From CAZMZF01 sp964570765 (GTDB lineage Bacteria; Zixibacteria; MSB-5A5; RBG-16-43-9), in NCBI GenBank assembly GCA_964570765.1, contig CAZMZF010000012.1, positions 15,259 through 79,258 of the forward strand: a DNA stretch of 64,000 nt. The letters are read 5' to 3'. Below, piece by piece: positions 1 to 8,221 of the stretch. Both the position numbers and the translations under genes were made by a program. A model generated the notes under the pieces. That model worked only from the letters and a program-made list of their open reading frames with translations. It was not told the origin of the DNA and did no database searches. How positions within the stretch are numbered: the stretch's first letter is position 1; the number at the start of each line of letters is the position of its first letter.

Positions 1-893
1 GCCTCTTTCAAAACTTGCTCTACGCTTTTTTCTCTCTTGGGTCTGTAAATCGAAGTGGCTTCACAGAACCGACAAGCCTGACCACACCCTCTCATAATCT
101 CTAAGGTAAGACGGTTATGAGTTGTCTCCATAAAGGGAACTAAAGGGGCAAAAGGATAGTATTCTGGTTTTAACTCTGGAATTGTATTAGCTTTAATCTT
201 CTCTGGGATTCCTGAAATTTTTGGTGAAAGTCCGGTGAAGCGATTATCCTCATCATATTTCGGCTCATAAAAGTATGGAACATAAACCCCCTGCATTTTC
301 GAAAGTTCAAATAATAACTCCCTTTTCTTCAGTTTTTCTCTTTTACTTTTCTCGATTAAATTCAAAAGCTGATTTATAATCTCTTCTGCATCACCGATTA
401 CGAAAAGGTCAAAGAAATCAGCCATAGGCTCCGGGTTAAAAGCAGAAAATCCACCACCAATGACCAGTGGAAAATCCTCTTTCCTTTCACTTGAGAAAAG
501 AGGTATCCCGGATAGTTCTAAGATATTCAGCACTCCAGTATAATTTAGCTCATAGGTAAGAGAAAAACCAAGGATATCGAATTCTTTCAAAGGAGTATGA
601 CTTTCCAGGGTGAAAAGAGGGATAGTATTTTTTCTCAAAAGCTCCTCTGCATCCGGCCAGGGTAAAAAAGCTCTTTCACAAAGGGTTGTTGGTCTTTTAT
701 TGATTAGATGGTATAGAATCTGCAACCCCAAATATGACATCCCGATCTCATAAATATCAGGATATATCAGGGCAAATTTGAGTTTACCCTCTGGCTCTTT
801 TTTGATTACATTCAGCTCATTCCCGATATATCTTCCGGGCTTGATCACAAACGGTAGAAGTTCTTTTTTAATTTTTGCAGATAAAGGGTGCAT
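1..893 (-). CDS. B12-binding radical SAM protein, TIGR03960-like (5' part only)
   Basis: The gene is cut by the window edge; about 297 N-terminal codons are visible, starting at an ATG whose complement lies at 891-893. The product opens with a cobalamin-binding-type region (PSLYPDIYEIGMSYLG-like stretch near residue 40) and reaches the radical SAM cluster motif RGCGQACRFCEA (Cys-x3-Cys-x2-Cys) near residue 275, which binds a [4Fe-4S] cluster and S-adenosylmethionine. Order and spacing fit the TIGR03960 family, which often sits beside TIGR03936 and ribonuclease G genes; those neighbours would be off the window. The substrate of the family is not established. A conventional B12-radical SAM methyltransferase is the alternative. 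The downstream catalytic part cannot be judged. Confidence 0.85.
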   Translation of the reverse strand, partial: MHPLSAKIKKELLPFVIKPGRYIGNELNVIKKEPEGKLKFALIYPDIYEIGMSYLGLQILYHLINKRPTTLCERAFLPWPDAEELLRKNTIPLFTLESHTPLKEFDILGFSLTYELNYTGVLNILELSGIPLFSSERKEDFPLVIGGGFSAFNPEPMADFFDLFVIGDAEEIINQLLNLIEKSKREKLKKRELLFELSKMQGVYVPYFYEPKYDEDNRFTGLSPKISGIPEKIKANTIPELKPEYYPFAPLVPFMETTHNRLTLEIMRGCGQACRFCEATSIYRPKREKSVEQVLKE

Positions 894-1226
894 ATATTTT
901 GTGTCCTTCTTTCTTTTCAAAGTAAATATAATCAGAAAAGGATAAAATAGATAAAGAAAAAATATATAGAATGTAGGGGCGACCCATTCTTCAGCTCCGC
1001 TCAGAACGGTGAGCTTGTCCTTCGACTTTGCTCAGGACGGTGAGTTTATTGAACCGTCGAACCGCCGGGTCGCCCCTACACATTAGGCGACACTGAAAGA
1101 GTTACGCTATGTTTTTAGGTACAGATGTAGAGACGCATAGCATACGTCTCCATCAATGAGCCTGACGAAAAAAAACGTCCGGGACAAACCCGGACGCCAC
1201 AAACTACAATCAAAAAATCAAAACGA
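894..1226. repeat. intergenic region with dispersed palindromic repeats
   Basis: There is no gene here. A long inverted repeat has perfect 13-bp arms, GTAGGGGCGACCC at 973-985 and its complement at 1067-1079. It encloses two copies of a GCTCAGGACGGTGAGCTTGTC-like unit. Related copies lie at 42578, 59752 and 63751. A second hairpin (GAGACGcatag/CGTCTC) lies at 1130-1150 and recurs at 6580-6606. The korC terminator occupies 1168-1196. Confidence 0.8.
1168..1196 (-). terminator. Rho-independent terminator of the kor operon
   Basis: On the minus strand, arms CGTCCGGG (1189-1196) and CCCGGACG (1177-1183/4) close a 5-nt loop and are followed directly by an eight-T run. It lies 30 bases after the korC stop, so it should end korDABC transcription. 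Confidence 0.85.
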
Positions 1227-1760
1227 CTAAACCGCTTCCATCCCTTTTTTCAAAGCCTCAGTATCTAAATCTATGATCTCCTGCCTGGCACGGGGAAATA
1301 CTTTTTTCAAAGATTTTTTTAATCCTTCCAAGGAAATCGCCCCGGTAAGCTTGGAATAAGCTCCAATCATCACCATATTGGCAATCTTGGTAGTTCCTAA
1401 TTTTTCAGCAATCTCATTTGCCTGAATATAATTAACCTTTATGTCATCTCTTTTAGGTTTTCCTGCAACCAGGGAGCTATTGATTAAGAGAAGACCTCCT
1501 TTTCTTACTGAAGCCTCAAATCGAGACAAAGAGGGTTCATTCATAACTACTAAAGTATCTGGATATGCTACTACAGGTGAAGCTACCTCGTCTGAAGAGA
1601 TAACTACTGAGCAGTTAGCAGTTCCCCCTCTCATTTCTGCGCCATAAGCCGGGAAAAAAGTTACATATTTCCCCTCGGTCATCCCGGCATAGGCTAAAAG
1701 AATACCAGCCGAGATTACCCCCTGCCCTCCGAAACCTGACATTATCACACCTTGATACAT
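1227..1760 (-). CDS. korC: 2-oxoacid:ferredoxin oxidoreductase, gamma subunit
   Basis: 177 residues, the usual length of the gamma (POR_N gamma/KorC) subunit. The N-terminal glycine-rich SGFGGQGVISAG and the PAYGAEMRGGTANC segment are typical. With KorA, KorB and KorD it forms the CoA-dependent enzyme that oxidatively decarboxylates a 2-oxoacid (probably 2-oxoglutarate) to acyl-CoA and reduces ferredoxin, or runs in reverse in the reductive TCA cycle. The start is fixed by GGAGGAATAG before ATG. It is the last gene of the operon, separated from korB by a 276-bp gap containing a dispersed repeat, and is followed by a strong terminator. Substrate choice between 2-oxoglutarate and branched or other 2-oxoacids cannot be settled from sequence alone. 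Confidence 0.92.
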   Translation of the reverse strand: MYQGVIMSGFGGQGVISAGILLAYAGMTEGKYVTFFPAYGAEMRGGTANCSVVISSDEVASPVVAYPDTLVVMNEPSLSRFEASVRKGGLLLINSSLVAGKPKRDDIKVNYIQANEIAEKLGTTKIANMVMIGAYSKLTGAISLEGLKKSLKKVFPRARQEIIDLDTEALKKGMEAV

Positions 1761-1833
1761 CTATTCCTCCAATTTATAATCTGCTTATTTCTCATCCCAA
1801 TTCACAGCCATTTTAGTGGCGTAAAAATTTATG

Positions 1834-1973
1834 TGTCATTCTGAGGGAGTCTCGCCTCTCTACGAGCCGTAATGCTTTTATCGGCTGGCGAACGACTGAA
1901 TCCGCCTGAGGCGGATGTCGAATTTGACCTTGAGGTAGATTCTTCCCCCGCTAAAGGCGGGGTCAGAATGACA
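1834..1973. repeat. dispersed palindromic repeat (TGTCATTCTGA family)
   Basis: Inverted 11-bp arms TGTCATTCTGA and TCAGAATGACA enclose smaller palindromes, including TCCGCCTGAGGCGGA near 1903-1918. It sits between korB and korC. Relatives lie at 33509-33576, 41117-41203 and, with TCGCAATGACA arms, 47650-47752. Confidence 0.85.
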
Positions 1974-2036
1974 TAAGGCAGTAAAACCTGACTGAAGTTA
2001 GTTATAATAATTTTCATGTTTTTATATTTTGAGAAC

Positions 2037-2828
2037 TTAGACTTTTTCCAAAACCTTCTCAGTTCCAGCCTTAACTGTCTCCTTTTTCCCCTCCGGGGTT
2101 TTGAACTCACCCAGGGGGTAATAGGGAATCATCATCTTATCAACATAATCAATGGCTTGCAGAGGAGTCATAAACCAGTCAGTTGGACACTGAGAGACTA
2201 TCTCAACTAAAGAGAAACCTAAATCATCCATCTGCACCTGAAAAGCTTTTTTAATCGCCTTTTTAGCTTTTAAAACATTGGCTGGCTTATGCACCGAGAC
2301 TCTGGCTAAATAGGCTGGAGCATCTAAAGAAGACAAAAGTTCGCACATCTTAATCGGATATCCATTAACTCTTGGGTCTCTACCAAAGGGAGAAGTTGTA
2401 GATTTCATCCCGATAAGGGTAGTTGGTGCCATCTGCCCGCCGGTCATTCCATAAATAGCATTGTTCACGAAGATTATAGTTATCCTTTCTCCTCTGGCAG
2501 CTGAATGAATCGTCTCTGCCATACCGATCGAAGCCAAATCTCCATCCCCCTGATAGCTGAAAACGATACAATCCGGTTTAACCCTTTTCATCCCGGTGGC
2601 AACTGCCGGACCCCTGCCGTGAGCTGGCTGAATCATATCGCAGTTAAAATATTCATCTGCAAAAACTGAACATCCAACCGGTGCAATCCCGATGGTCCTT
2701 TTTCTTATACCTAATTCCTCAATCGTCTCTGCCACTAATCTATGGATTACCCCATGTCCACAGCCAGGACAATATCGCATTAAGATTTCAGTTAAACCCT
2801 TTGTTCTCTCAAAAACTTTCTTCTCCAT
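2037..2828 (-). CDS. korB: 2-oxoacid:ferredoxin oxidoreductase, beta subunit (TPP-binding)
   Basis: About 263 residues. RYCPGCGHG near the N terminus carries cluster-ligand-type cysteines of the beta subunit, and the thiamine diphosphate/Mg motif runs from GDGD through NNAIYGMTGGQ. This subunit carries the catalytic cofactor of the KorABCD complex. I place the start at 2828 rather than the upstream in-frame ATG at 2855, because GGGAGGATTT directly precedes it and MEKKVFERTKGL begins the conserved part. It follows korA by 65 bp and belongs to the korDABC transcript. Confidence 0.93.
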   Translation of the reverse strand: MEKKVFERTKGLTEILMRYCPGCGHGVIHRLVAETIEELGIRKRTIGIAPVGCSVFADEYFNCDMIQPAHGRGPAVATGMKRVKPDCIVFSYQGDGDLASIGMAETIHSAARGERITIIFVNNAIYGMTGGQMAPTTLIGMKSTTSPFGRDPRVNGYPIKMCELLSSLDAPAYLARVSVHKPANVLKAKKAIKKAFQVQMDDLGFSLVEIVSQCPTDWFMTPLQAIDYVDKMMIPYYPLGEFKTPEGKKETVKAGTEKVLEKV

Positions 2829-2893
2829 AAATCCTCCCAAAAAAGCATGTAGCAAGTAGCTGGTAGCTTTTAAAAAAATTCTTCTGTCTTAAA

Positions 2894-3955
2894 TCAACCT
2901 CTCATAATGTTTTTAACTACTTCTAAAACCTCCTCGCCTGTGGGTATTCCACCTGAAGGTCTGCCGTGTAAATAAACCTTAGCTTTACCTTCAACTGCCA
3001 ATCTAACATCATCTACTAACTGACCCAGGCTCATCTCCACAGTCAGAATCTTTTTAATTCTTTCTGAGAGTCTGCTGATAATTTTAGTTGGAAAGGGCCA
3101 TAAAGTAGTAGGTCTTAAAAGCCCGATTTTTATACCCTCTTTTCTACCTAATATTAAAGCTGATTTTGAAATCCGGGAAGAAGTCCCGTAAGCTATCAAG
3201 AGAATCTCCGCATCATCAACCTCGACCGCCTCGTATTTTACCTCTTTCGCCTCGATCTCTTTGTATTTCTCCTCTAATTTTAAAGTCATCTTTTCTAAAA
3301 ATCCAGGCCTTAAGTCATAAGACCTAATCACTCTTCTTTCCCGACCTTCTGCATTTCCTAAAACCCATTCTTTCACAGGTAATTTAGAAGGATCAACCGG
3401 TTCAAAATCGAACTCTATCGGCTCCATCATCTGACCTAAAAGACCATCTGTAAGAACCATAGTAGCTATCCTGTACTTTTCAGCTAAATCGTAACACCTC
3501 TTTGGGAAATTACCCATTTCAGAAACTGAATTGGGTGCAAAAACTATTACCCGGTAATCACCATGTCCACCCCCTCTGGTGGCTTGATAATAATCACCCT
3601 GGGATGGGGCGATATTCCCCAAGCCCGGTCCTCCCCGCATTACATTTGCATAGAAGATTGGAAGATTAGCACCTGAGATATAAGAAATCCCTTCCTGTTT
3701 CAAGCTTATACCAGGACCGGAAGAGGAGGTCATAACTCTGGCACCGCAGGCAGAGGCACCAAAAAGCATATTTATGGCCGCAACCTCACTTTCAGCTTGA
3801 ATGAAAGTTCCACCAACCTCAGGAAGTCTCCAGGAAAGGTATTCCGGCACCTCGTTCTGGGGAGTAATCGGATAACCGGAAAAAAACCTGCATCCAGCCC
3901 TTACCGCCCCTTCAGCTAAAGCTTCATTCCCCTTCATTAGTAACTTTTCACCCAT
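2894..3955 (-). CDS. korA: 2-oxoacid:ferredoxin oxidoreductase, alpha subunit
   Basis: 353 residues, a normal length for the single-polypeptide alpha subunit. Visible hallmarks are GNEALAEGAVRAGC, the YPITPQNEV substrate/CoA-domain motif, the TSSSGPGISL segment and a C-terminal transketolase-C-like domain (residues about 245-350). It works with the TPP-bearing beta subunit in oxidation of a 2-oxoacid coupled to ferredoxin. AAGGAGAG precedes the ATG. The order ferredoxin-alpha-beta-gamma is the common KorDABC/VorDABC arrangement. VorB (branched-chain 2-oxoacids) is an alternative label. Confidence 0.92.
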   Translation of the reverse strand: MGEKLLMKGNEALAEGAVRAGCRFFSGYPITPQNEVPEYLSWRLPEVGGTFIQAESEVAAINMLFGASACGARVMTSSSGPGISLKQEGISYISGANLPIFYANVMRGGPGLGNIAPSQGDYYQATRGGGHGDYRVIVFAPNSVSEMGNFPKRCYDLAEKYRIATMVLTDGLLGQMMEPIEFDFEPVDPSKLPVKEWVLGNAEGRERRVIRSYDLRPGFLEKMTLKLEEKYKEIEAKEVKYEAVEVDDAEILLIAYGTSSRISKSALILGRKEGIKIGLLRPTTLWPFPTKIISRLSERIKKILTVEMSLGQLVDDVRLAVEGKAKVYLHGRPSGGIPTGEEVLEVVKNIMRG

Positions 3956-3988
3956 CTTTAAACTCTCCTTTAGTTCATCAAAAAATAA

Positions 3989-4192
3989 TTACTTATAGAC
4001 TTCTATAGCCACATCCGGGCAAACCAAAGCACATAGGGTACAGCCAGTACATTTTTCTGGTTTAACCATAGTGGCAGGGTAGTATCCAGTAGAGGCAAAC
4101 TTCTCTGACATCCCGATAACCTTGTAGGGACAGGCTACCACACAAAGCTCACACCCTTTGCATCTTTTGATATCTACTTCAATCCTTGGCAT
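3989..4192 (-). CDS. korD: 2-oxoacid:ferredoxin oxidoreductase, delta (2x[4Fe-4S] ferredoxin) subunit
   Basis: 67 residues with two complete four-cysteine clusters: CKGCELCVVACP (residues about 11-22) and CTGCTLCALVCP (about 48-59). It should pass electrons from the TPP site in KorB to soluble ferredoxin. It is the first gene of the kor operon, 33 bp ahead of korA, with GAGGTC before the ATG. A terminator at 4285-4318 isolates it from the upstream group, so the kor promoter should lie within about 4193-4285; I do not see a clear consensus there. Confidence 0.92.
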   Translation of the reverse strand: MPRIEVDIKRCKGCELCVVACPYKVIGMSEKFASTGYYPATMVKPEKCTGCTLCALVCPDVAIEVYK

Positions 4193-4284
4193 ATTGACCT
4201 CTTTTGATTTTAAAAAATAAACATATTAAATTAATTTATAAAAATAAGCTTTAAAAGCAAGCCTTTTTGTAACTTTTTCACAAG

Positions 4285-4318
4285 CAAAAAACCGCCATAA
4301 ATAGATTAACTGGCGGTT
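4285..4318 (-). terminator. Rho-independent terminator between the DUF4388 group and korD
   Basis: Arms AACCGCCA and TGGCGGTT with a 13-nt loop are followed on the minus strand by a T run. It lies about 48 bases after the stop of the zinc-ribbon gene at 4366. Confidence 0.8.
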
Positions 4319-4365
4319 ATCAGGTAATTCAAATTTTTCTATTAAAACCTCAAATCTATAAAAAG

Positions 4366-4557
4366 TTACTTATAAAACCTATCCTGATTACACTTACATA
4401 CGCTCACATTTTTCTCTCTGAACTTCCAGGAGCCGGTATCATTTTTTATCGATTCAACATACAGGATAGACTGTTTAGCCCCACCACATTTTGGACAATA
4501 AACCACATGCTTTTCTTTTTTAACCTTTTCTGCAAAGGTCATCTGTTTTCTGGGCAT
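4366..4557 (-). CDS. small zinc-ribbon-like protein
   Basis: 63 residues, no family recognised. YCPKCGG near residue 20 and VCKC near residue 53 give four cysteines that could bind one zinc. The N terminus is basic. It is the last gene of a four-gene minus-strand group (6362 to 4366), 9 bp after its neighbour and followed by a terminator. A nucleic-acid or protein-binding adaptor role is possible but not shown. Confidence 0.7.
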   Translation of the reverse strand: MPRKQMTFAEKVKKEKHVVYCPKCGGAKQSILYVESIKNDTGSWKFREKNVSVCKCNQDRFYK

Positions 4558-4566
4558 ATATCTCCT

Positions 4567-4770
4567 TTAGAATCTGAACTTTAAATCTTGAATTAACTTA
4601 TCACACTCTTTTCTAATGAGCAAAGCCTGATAAATCAACTCGGCTTTTTTAGATTTGGAGCCTTTTTTAATCAAGGTATCTTTAAATTTTTGCTCTGCTA
4701 CTTTGAAGTCCTTCGATTTTAGAGATCTGATACCCTCTAAAAAAAGCTTGTCATCCTTTTCCACAACCAT
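4567..4770 (-). CDS. small hypothetical helical protein (single TPR-like repeat)
   Basis: 67 residues, no family recognised. The stretch LFLEGIRSLKSKDFKVAEQ resembles one tetratricopeptide helix pair and the rest is highly charged and helical. It is close to the zinc-ribbon gene downstream, and 61 bp separate it from the coiled-coil gene upstream, so it is probably part of the same transcript. No signal peptide or membrane segment is visible. Confidence 0.6.
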   Translation of the reverse strand: MVVEKDDKLFLEGIRSLKSKDFKVAEQKFKDTLIKKGSKSKKAELIYQALLIRKECDKLIQDLKFRF

Positions 4771-4831
4771 ACCTTTATTTAAAACGATTTTAGGGTAAAG
4801 CTTATTTGAAAATAAGAAAATAATATCCGAT

Positions 4832-5575
4832 TTAATCTATTCCTATCTTTTTTTGTCTGAGGATTTTCCTGAGCCTCTCTAAATAAGGCTCAACCTTGTA
4901 TCTATTCTGTTTCAAATAGTAGATCAGGGAGGCAGTGAAGAATTCATCCTCCTTTGAAGGTTTAACCTCCAGGTTCTTTAACTGATAATCCAGGATGGTG
5001 AGCAGATGGTCCTTGGGTTTATAAAAATAGTCCATCAGGTCAAGCTGATAACTTAACGCTCTTTGATATTTTCCTTTAAGATCAGTTCCACCTTTATCCA
5101 GAGCCCCTATCTCCTCTTTTAATTTGAGTAAAGACTCATCCAGTTGCACGAAATCAACTAACCCTAAGGGAGTATATTCCCAGCCTCTCCTTCTCAGATT
5201 CTCTCTGATAAAAGAATTCGCCTGTAGTAAGATTTTCTCTTCTTTCTGATAGAATCTTTCATCTTTACCTAACATCTCTTTATAATCTCTCATCCTCTCT
5301 ACACACTCAATTATCTTTTGTATGTGTGTTTTTTTAATAGATTTGGAATTAAACTCTGCCCCCTCAATTTTTAGCCAGTTCTCCAAACCTTTAAACCTGT
5401 CTTTAATAAGCCAGAAATCCTTGCTTTTACCCAGGGCTATATCCTCCAGACTTTCGATCTTCTGATCAAGCATCCATTCCTCTTCCTCCTTCCTGGAAGT
5501 CTCTTCTAAAAATTTATCGATAGATTTCTTCAGATTTTCTAAAACTTCTTTTAATTCCACAGGTTCATTCCTCAC
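4832..5575 (-). CDS. hypothetical coiled-coil/helical protein
   Basis: 247 residues, rich in Lys, Glu and Leu, mostly helical with likely coiled coil in residues 1-60 and 120-150. No enzyme motif, signal peptide or membrane segment is visible. Its start overlaps the end of the DUF4388 gene by 11 bases, suggesting translational coupling, so it may act with that protein in a signalling or gliding/motility-type complex; this is inference from context only. Confidence 0.65.
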   Translation of the reverse strand: MRNEPVELKEVLENLKKSIDKFLEETSRKEEEEWMLDQKIESLEDIALGKSKDFWLIKDRFKGLENWLKIEGAEFNSKSIKKTHIQKIIECVERMRDYKEMLGKDERFYQKEEKILLQANSFIRENLRRRGWEYTPLGLVDFVQLDESLLKLKEEIGALDKGGTDLKGKYQRALSYQLDLMDYFYKPKDHLLTILDYQLKNLEVKPSKEDEFFTASLIYYLKQNRYKVEPYLERLRKILRQKKIGID

Positions 5576-6362
5576 TATATTTTTCTAAACTACGGTTGAA
5601 CTGTTCCAGGAGCTTTTCCAGCTTATCAGTTTTTGTCTCCAGGCTCGGCTTTTTTACCGTTTCGACCAGCCCCGCCAGATAAAGACCTGCTAATTTTTTC
5701 AAAGTCTCGATCTTATCCGCTTTCGAATCCTCTAAGATCTTCTTTATATCCCGGTGACCATCCACTAAAGTTAAAAGATTCCATTCCTCTGATTTAAAAC
5801 TGATATCCTTCCCCCTTTCATCCTCAGTTGGAGCCAAGCCCAGAACGGTATCAAAAGGGGGTAGCTTTTTCTTTAATCTTTCCAACTCATCTGACCTTCT
5901 AACGCCCTCCAAGATCAGATTCTCGGTGGAAATCTTTATGGTTATCTCCTCCTGAGTTGGGAATCTATTCTCATAAAATTTGAAATTCCCTTTTTCCCAT
6001 TTAAGGAGATCGTAGATCACCTCTTCCACCTGCAGACGCACCAGCTCCTCTAACTGTTTTCTGGTGATAAAATTTTCCAGGATAAGGAGTTCCCCGATCC
6101 TTTTTTTCCCTTTAAGTTCTTTCTGTATTTGGGTAATCTTCTGTAGCTGAGCAGGAGTTATTCTCCCTTTCTTGAGGAGTAACTCTCCTAATCTGAGACG
6201 GTTATAGGGGTTATGGGCAAAGACAATGTTCCCCTCGCGGAAATAGACCATTATCACATCCTCCCCCCTTTGCACTCCCAATGTCCCGCTTTTCCTGCAG
6301 GCGCTCAAAAGCTGAAAGATATCTGAAAGCTGAAATCTCTCTACATCACCTTGAAGCTCCAT
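5565..6362 (-). CDS. DUF4388 (PatA N-terminal-like) domain protein
   Basis: Residues 1-100 match the DUF4388 pattern: MELQGDVERFQLSDIFQLL, then SGTLGV..., VYFREGNIVFA and LGELLLKKG. A second GELLILENFITRKQLEEL unit follows, then a helical tail. DUF4388 proteins in delta-proteobacteria and other phyla are linked to two-component and GTPase-driven regulation; the biochemical role is unknown. I start at the ATG at 6362, where the domain begins; a TTG at 6383 would add seven residues. It is the first gene of the group ending at 4366. Confidence 0.75.
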   Translation of the reverse strand: MELQGDVERFQLSDIFQLLSACRKSGTLGVQRGEDVIMVYFREGNIVFAHNPYNRLRLGELLLKKGRITPAQLQKITQIQKELKGKKRIGELLILENFITRKQLEELVRLQVEEVIYDLLKWEKGNFKFYENRFPTQEEITIKISTENLILEGVRRSDELERLKKKLPPFDTVLGLAPTEDERGKDISFKSEEWNLLTLVDGHRDIKKILEDSKADKIETLKKLAGLYLAGLVETVKKPSLETKTDKLEKLLEQFNRSLEKYSEE

Positions 6363-6479
6363 AAGTCTTATCCACCAATTCAAATAAAGATTTCTTAGGT
6401 AATCTATTCTATTAATTCGGAAGGATAAGCGAAATCCTTAAGACCCTGCCTGCTCTAAAATAGATTTATCTGATGCAAG

Positions 6480-6606
6480 CTAATAAGCATCGGCATTTCC
6501 TAATACCGATGCATCATTGAAACTCGGTATCCCCACCTTGCCCTCTCCGAATTTGGATCCGTAGGAAAGGTGGGATAAAATTAGAGACGCATGCTATGCG
6601 TCCCTA
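6480..6606. repeat. nested dispersed repeats upstream of the DUF4388 gene
   Basis: CCCCACCTTGCCC and AGGTGGGAT at about 6532-6575 form a hairpin with a copy of the GGATCC element (6555-6560) in its loop. A GAGACGCATGCTATGCGTC palindrome follows at 6583-6602. Confidence 0.75.
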
Positions 6607-6636
6607 CGAAATTAAAATCTGATATAATATTAAAAT

Positions 6637-8064
6637 TTAGAAAAGCCCGAATTTTTTCATCCGGTCTCTTAGGGTATTGCGGCTCACTCCCAAAAGCTCA
6701 GAGGTCTTGACCTGGTTACCCTGGCAATATTTCAGGGATAGATCGAAAACCGCTCTCTCCAGGGCTTCCTCTAAATGGTCGTAGATATGTCCATCCGAAT
6801 TAGCCAGGATCTTGGGGAAGATAGGCTCCAAAATCTCAGAGAAAACCTTATAGTAATCTTTTTTGACTTTTTCAAAATCTATCTCCAGCCTTTCCCTATT
6901 TTCACTATAAACAGGAAAATATTCGGGCAAAAGCAATCCACCTTTGCTCATCACTACTGCGGTGTGCATATTATTCTCTAACTCACGCACATTTCCTGGC
7001 CAGGGATATTTCTGTAAAACCTTTAATCCGGAATCGGAGATGCCTTCCACATTCTTACTGATTAGCTTGGCATATTTTTTAAGAAAGTAATCAGCTAAAA
7101 GTGGAATATCAGATCTTCTTTCTCGTAAGGGGGGTAAATATATCGATACCACTTTTAACCTGTAGAAAAGATCGACCCGGAAGTTCCCCTCTTTGATACA
7201 ATTTACCAGACTCTTATTGGTAGCGGCTATTATCCTCACATCAACTTTTGTGCTCTGGTTACCACCCACCCTCTCAAACTCCTGTTCCTGCAAAACCCTT
7301 AACACCTTACTCTGGGTCATCAAACTCATATCCGCGATCTCATCTAAGAAGATAGTCCCCTTATCTCCCTGTTCAAATTTCCCCAATTTCCTCTGGTAAG
7401 CTCCGGTAAAAGCACCTTTTTCATAACCAAAAAGCTCTGACTCTAAAAGAGCTTCCGGTAATGCCGCACAGTTGACCGAAAGAAAAGGTTTGTCTTTTCT
7501 TAAACTATTACGGTGAATTGCCCGGGCTACTAACTCTTTGCCAGTCCCGCTTTCCCCCATTACCAAAACTGATGCATCCGTGGGAGCTACCTGACCAATG
7601 AGTTTAGCTATCTCCACTATCTCCGGACTTTTTCCTACGATTACATCCTCTTCCCCTTCTGGTCTGTCCTCTCTACCAAAGCCGGATGAATCTCCCCCTC
7701 CTTTTTTCTCCTGCAGTGCTTTGTCCACAATCTTAGCTAACTTCTCTAACTGAAAAGGTTTGGTCACAAATTCATAAGCCCCCTGTTTCATAGTCTCTAT
7801 TGCCGCCTCAGTGGAGATAAACCCGGTAATGACTATCACCGGGATTTTAAGCTCTTTTTCCTTCATCTCTTTCAAAATTTCAATCCCTGACATCCCCGGT
7901 AGATTTATATCTAACAAGACTAAATCTGGTTTAAGATTATCAATATTTTCTAAGGCCTCTTTACCATCGGCAAGTGTATAAAGTTTTAAACTCTCCGTAT
8001 TAAAATAATTATTAAGAGATTCACAAATCTTGGGATCGTCTTCAATTAAGAGGATTTGTTTCAT
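6637..8064 (-). CDS. NtrC-family sigma-54-dependent response regulator
   Basis: 475 residues in the standard three-domain order. The receiver (1-120) has D9, D10 and phospho-acceptor D52 (VLLDINLPGMSG). The AAA+ domain (about 145-375) has GESGTGKE and an intact GAFTGA loop that contacts sigma-54. A Fis-type helix-turn-helix ends the protein. It should activate sigma-54 promoters after phosphorylation by a histidine kinase, but no kinase is adjacent. It is separated from the PEP-CTERM gene by a terminator, so it may have its own promoter in 8065-8160. It is distinct from PrsR at 9252, which carries a variant GAFTDA loop. Confidence 0.93.
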   Translation of the reverse strand: MKQILLIEDDPKICESLNNYFNTESLKLYTLADGKEALENIDNLKPDLVLLDINLPGMSGIEILKEMKEKELKIPVIVITGFISTEAAIETMKQGAYEFVTKPFQLEKLAKIVDKALQEKKGGGDSSGFGREDRPEGEEDVIVGKSPEIVEIAKLIGQVAPTDASVLVMGESGTGKELVARAIHRNSLRKDKPFLSVNCAALPEALLESELFGYEKGAFTGAYQRKLGKFEQGDKGTIFLDEIADMSLMTQSKVLRVLQEQEFERVGGNQSTKVDVRIIAATNKSLVNCIKEGNFRVDLFYRLKVVSIYLPPLRERRSDIPLLADYFLKKYAKLISKNVEGISDSGLKVLQKYPWPGNVRELENNMHTAVVMSKGGLLLPEYFPVYSENRERLEIDFEKVKKDYYKVFSEILEPIFPKILANSDGHIYDHLEEALERAVFDLSLKYCQGNQVKTSELLGVSRNTLRDRMKKFGLF

Positions 8065-8165
8065 TTTATTATATTTTCAATTTTTTTGAAAAACTCCTAA
8101 TCTATTAATCGGCAAAAGAAGAAGAATCTTAAAGTAAAATGAGGCTTTTAGGGGATTATTATAAT

Positions 8166-8189
8166 AAAAAAAGCCCCCGTAGGGGGGCT
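8166..8189 (-). terminator. Rho-independent terminator after the PEP-CTERM gene
   Basis: Arms AGCCCCC (8172-8178) and GGGGGCT (8183-8189) surround a 4-base loop with A and T runs on both sides. It lies about 33 bases after the restored PEP-CTERM stop at 8222. The structure is symmetric enough to work in both directions. Confidence 0.88.
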
Positions 8190-8221
8190 TTTTTGTTAAA
8201 AACAAAATTAATGTTTTGGAA

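Noticed and set aside
1829..2110. 93-residue reading frame on the minus strand between korB and korC
   Set aside because: It lies across the korB 3' end and a palindromic repeat and has no ribosome-binding site.
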